Assembly: GCF_002980495.1 (NCBI RefSeq)
Contig: NZ_PVBR01000006.1
Location: 225,022 to 289,021, forward strand
Origin: Phyllobacterium phragmitis
GTDB taxonomy: Bacteria > Pseudomonadota > Alphaproteobacteria > Rhizobiales > Rhizobiaceae
DNA length: 64,000 bases
Direction: 5' to 3'
Part shown: positions 63,374-64,000 of the stretch, in pieces
Position numbering within the stretch: position 1 is the first letter of the stretch
Layout of the letters: the number at the start of each line of letters is the position of its first letter
Position numbers and translations under genes: made by a program
Notes under the pieces: generated by a model
Database searches by the model: none
Told to the model about the DNA's origin: nothing
The model's input: the letters and a program-made list of their open reading frames with translations, nothing else

Positions 63374-63639
63374 TCAGATGGATACTTCCAGTGAATGTCG
63401 GTATCGGTAGTTGCGCGCCCCCGCAACCACTGATACCGACACTCCCGTGGCCAAAGCCGCGGGAGTTTTTGTTTTTGTAGATTTGCCAAGGGCTTGCCGC
63501 TCCGTCCATTCCAGGATGGTGCGCAATTCGCCGTGCAGCGTCGCGAAAATCTCGCCCCGTTCCGGTCCTGGCGTCAGCACGATCTTCTCGATCAGCATCC
63601 GCAGGGCTTCCGCCGCGCAGCCTGCGTCCCAGTGCAGCT
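63374..63639 (-). pseudogene. C-terminal fragment of a serine recombinase
   Basis: The reading LHWDAGCAAEALRMLIEKIV, continuing LTPGPERGEIFATLHGELRTI and then LEWTERQALGK, is the usual tail of large serine recombinases of plasmids and integrative elements. A stop codon in frame just upstream (about 63639) and the lack of any catalytic domain show that only the last roughly 80 residues remain. Confidence 0.65.
63397..63440. repeat. 19-bp imperfect inverted repeat
   Basis: The arm 63397-63415 (GTCGGTATC...GTTGCG) matches the reverse complement of 63422-63440 with two mismatches, around a 6-base spacer. It lies at the 3' end of the recombinase fragment. It could be a transcription-stopping hairpin or an old recombination site. 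Confidence 0.6.
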
Positions 63640-63799
63640 ATCGAGCGGCAAGTTCGCCGTGGTCGAGCAGAGCCACGAGTTCACCCTTGTTCCGTGGCGG
63701 CCGGTCATCGACCGTCAGCTTGGCCGCGAGGTGATAGCTATTGTGCAAGGCGGCTCCGTATCATGGCAATTGGGTCGCCAGAGAGGAATAGCCCTGTAG
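63636..63799 (+). pseudogene. C-terminal fragment of a DUF3363 relaxase
   Basis: The frame QLSSGKFAVVEQSHEFTLVP continuing WRPVIDRQLGREVIAI and ending SWQLGRQRGIAL matches the end of VirD2-like relaxases with DUF3363. About 600 N-terminal residues, including the relaxase catalytic region, are absent. It begins where the opposite-strand recombinase fragment also ends, marking a recombination scar near 63636-63640. Confidence 0.65.
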
Positions 63800-64000
63800 C
63801 GCCGATTGGAAGGCGCCTTGGTCGAAATTCTCGTGCGCTTTTGCACCCGTCGGTGGATGCCGACTACAAGCAACTCGATGTCTGACATACCCGGCAAGAA
63901 GATTGGACGATGATTGTGCCTGGCTCTCTTCAAACGCGCATTAGCCAATCGACAAAGGTACTGCCGGCGGCGACGTGGGCATTGGGGCCATTGACATAGG
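63800..64000. other. window end without supported gene
   Basis: About 200 bases after the relaxase tail. No frame with a ribosome site or recognisable domain is seen before the window ends. Confidence 0.4.

Noticed and set aside
63715..63948. 77-codon minus-strand frame at the window end
   Set aside because: It is antisense to the relaxase remnant and has no ribosome site or domain.
1..64000. CRISPR arrays, tRNA and rRNA genes
   Set aside because: No regularly spaced repeat arrays and no tRNA- or rRNA-like sequence were recognised by eye.

Overview
The window looks like part of a repABC-type megaplasmid, or a plasmid-derived replicon, of an alphaproteobacterium, most likely Rhizobiales. The evidence is a complete repA-repB-repC replicon with its antisense RNA position (35.6-39.5 kb), a full trbBCDEJKLFGHI mating-pair operon running away from it (25.7-35.2 kb), high-GC coding style, and many IS110-type and conjugation-module remnants. 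No tRNA, rRNA or CRISPR array was seen.

Region 1 (0-16.3 kb) is metabolic. A LysR regulator diverges from an operon for a cytoplasmic alkaline-phosphatase-superfamily phosphodiesterase, a Ugp/Mal-type ABC importer and a PLP aminotransferase. Convergent to it is a six-gene operon: PEP mutase (with the EDKx5NS signature), an AspAT-like aminotransferase, a LicC/PntC-like cytidylyltransferase, a CDP-alcohol phosphatidyltransferase, a second MocR-like aminotransferase and an EamA transporter. No phosphonopyruvate decarboxylase is present, so phosphonoalanine rather than 2-aminoethylphosphonate may be the activated head group. A GntR regulator, an HTH-less relative of its effector domain and a stand-alone AlaX-type editing protein lie on the far side.

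Region 2 (16.9-25.5 kb) is a compact candidate C7-cyclitol (carbasugar) pathway. It holds a 2-epi-5-epi-valiolone synthase-like sugar phosphate cyclase, a ROK kinase, a zinc alcohol dehydrogenase, an SDR and a TIM-barrel isomerase/epimerase, all joined by four-base start/stop overlaps. An MFS exporter, a second MDR dehydrogenase and a divergent LysR regulator complete it. This gene set resembles the early acarbose/validamycin pathways of actinomycetes.

Region 3 (25.5-46 kb) is the plasmid backbone: the trb operon, the repABC replicon, an Xre-RES toxin-antitoxin pair, a HigBA-like pair, and a tyrosine recombinase beside a Cre/lox-like inverted repeat with DUF1403 and ScpB genes. The last three look like a dimer-resolution or segregation module.

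Region 4 (46-64 kb) is a mosaic of intact accessory genes and broken pieces. Broken items are an N-terminally deleted MFS gene, an in-frame MFS-LysR chimera, a frameshifted IS110 transposase, a TraG coupling-protein fragment with an 8-bp tandem duplication, a 5'-truncated SGNH hydrolase, and abutting tails of a serine recombinase and a DUF3363 relaxase. Intact items include two SDRs, an IS110 element, an MFS transporter, a RES-domain protein, a spermidine-synthase-like protein and a single-domain response regulator. The trb system has no intact coupling protein or relaxase in this window.
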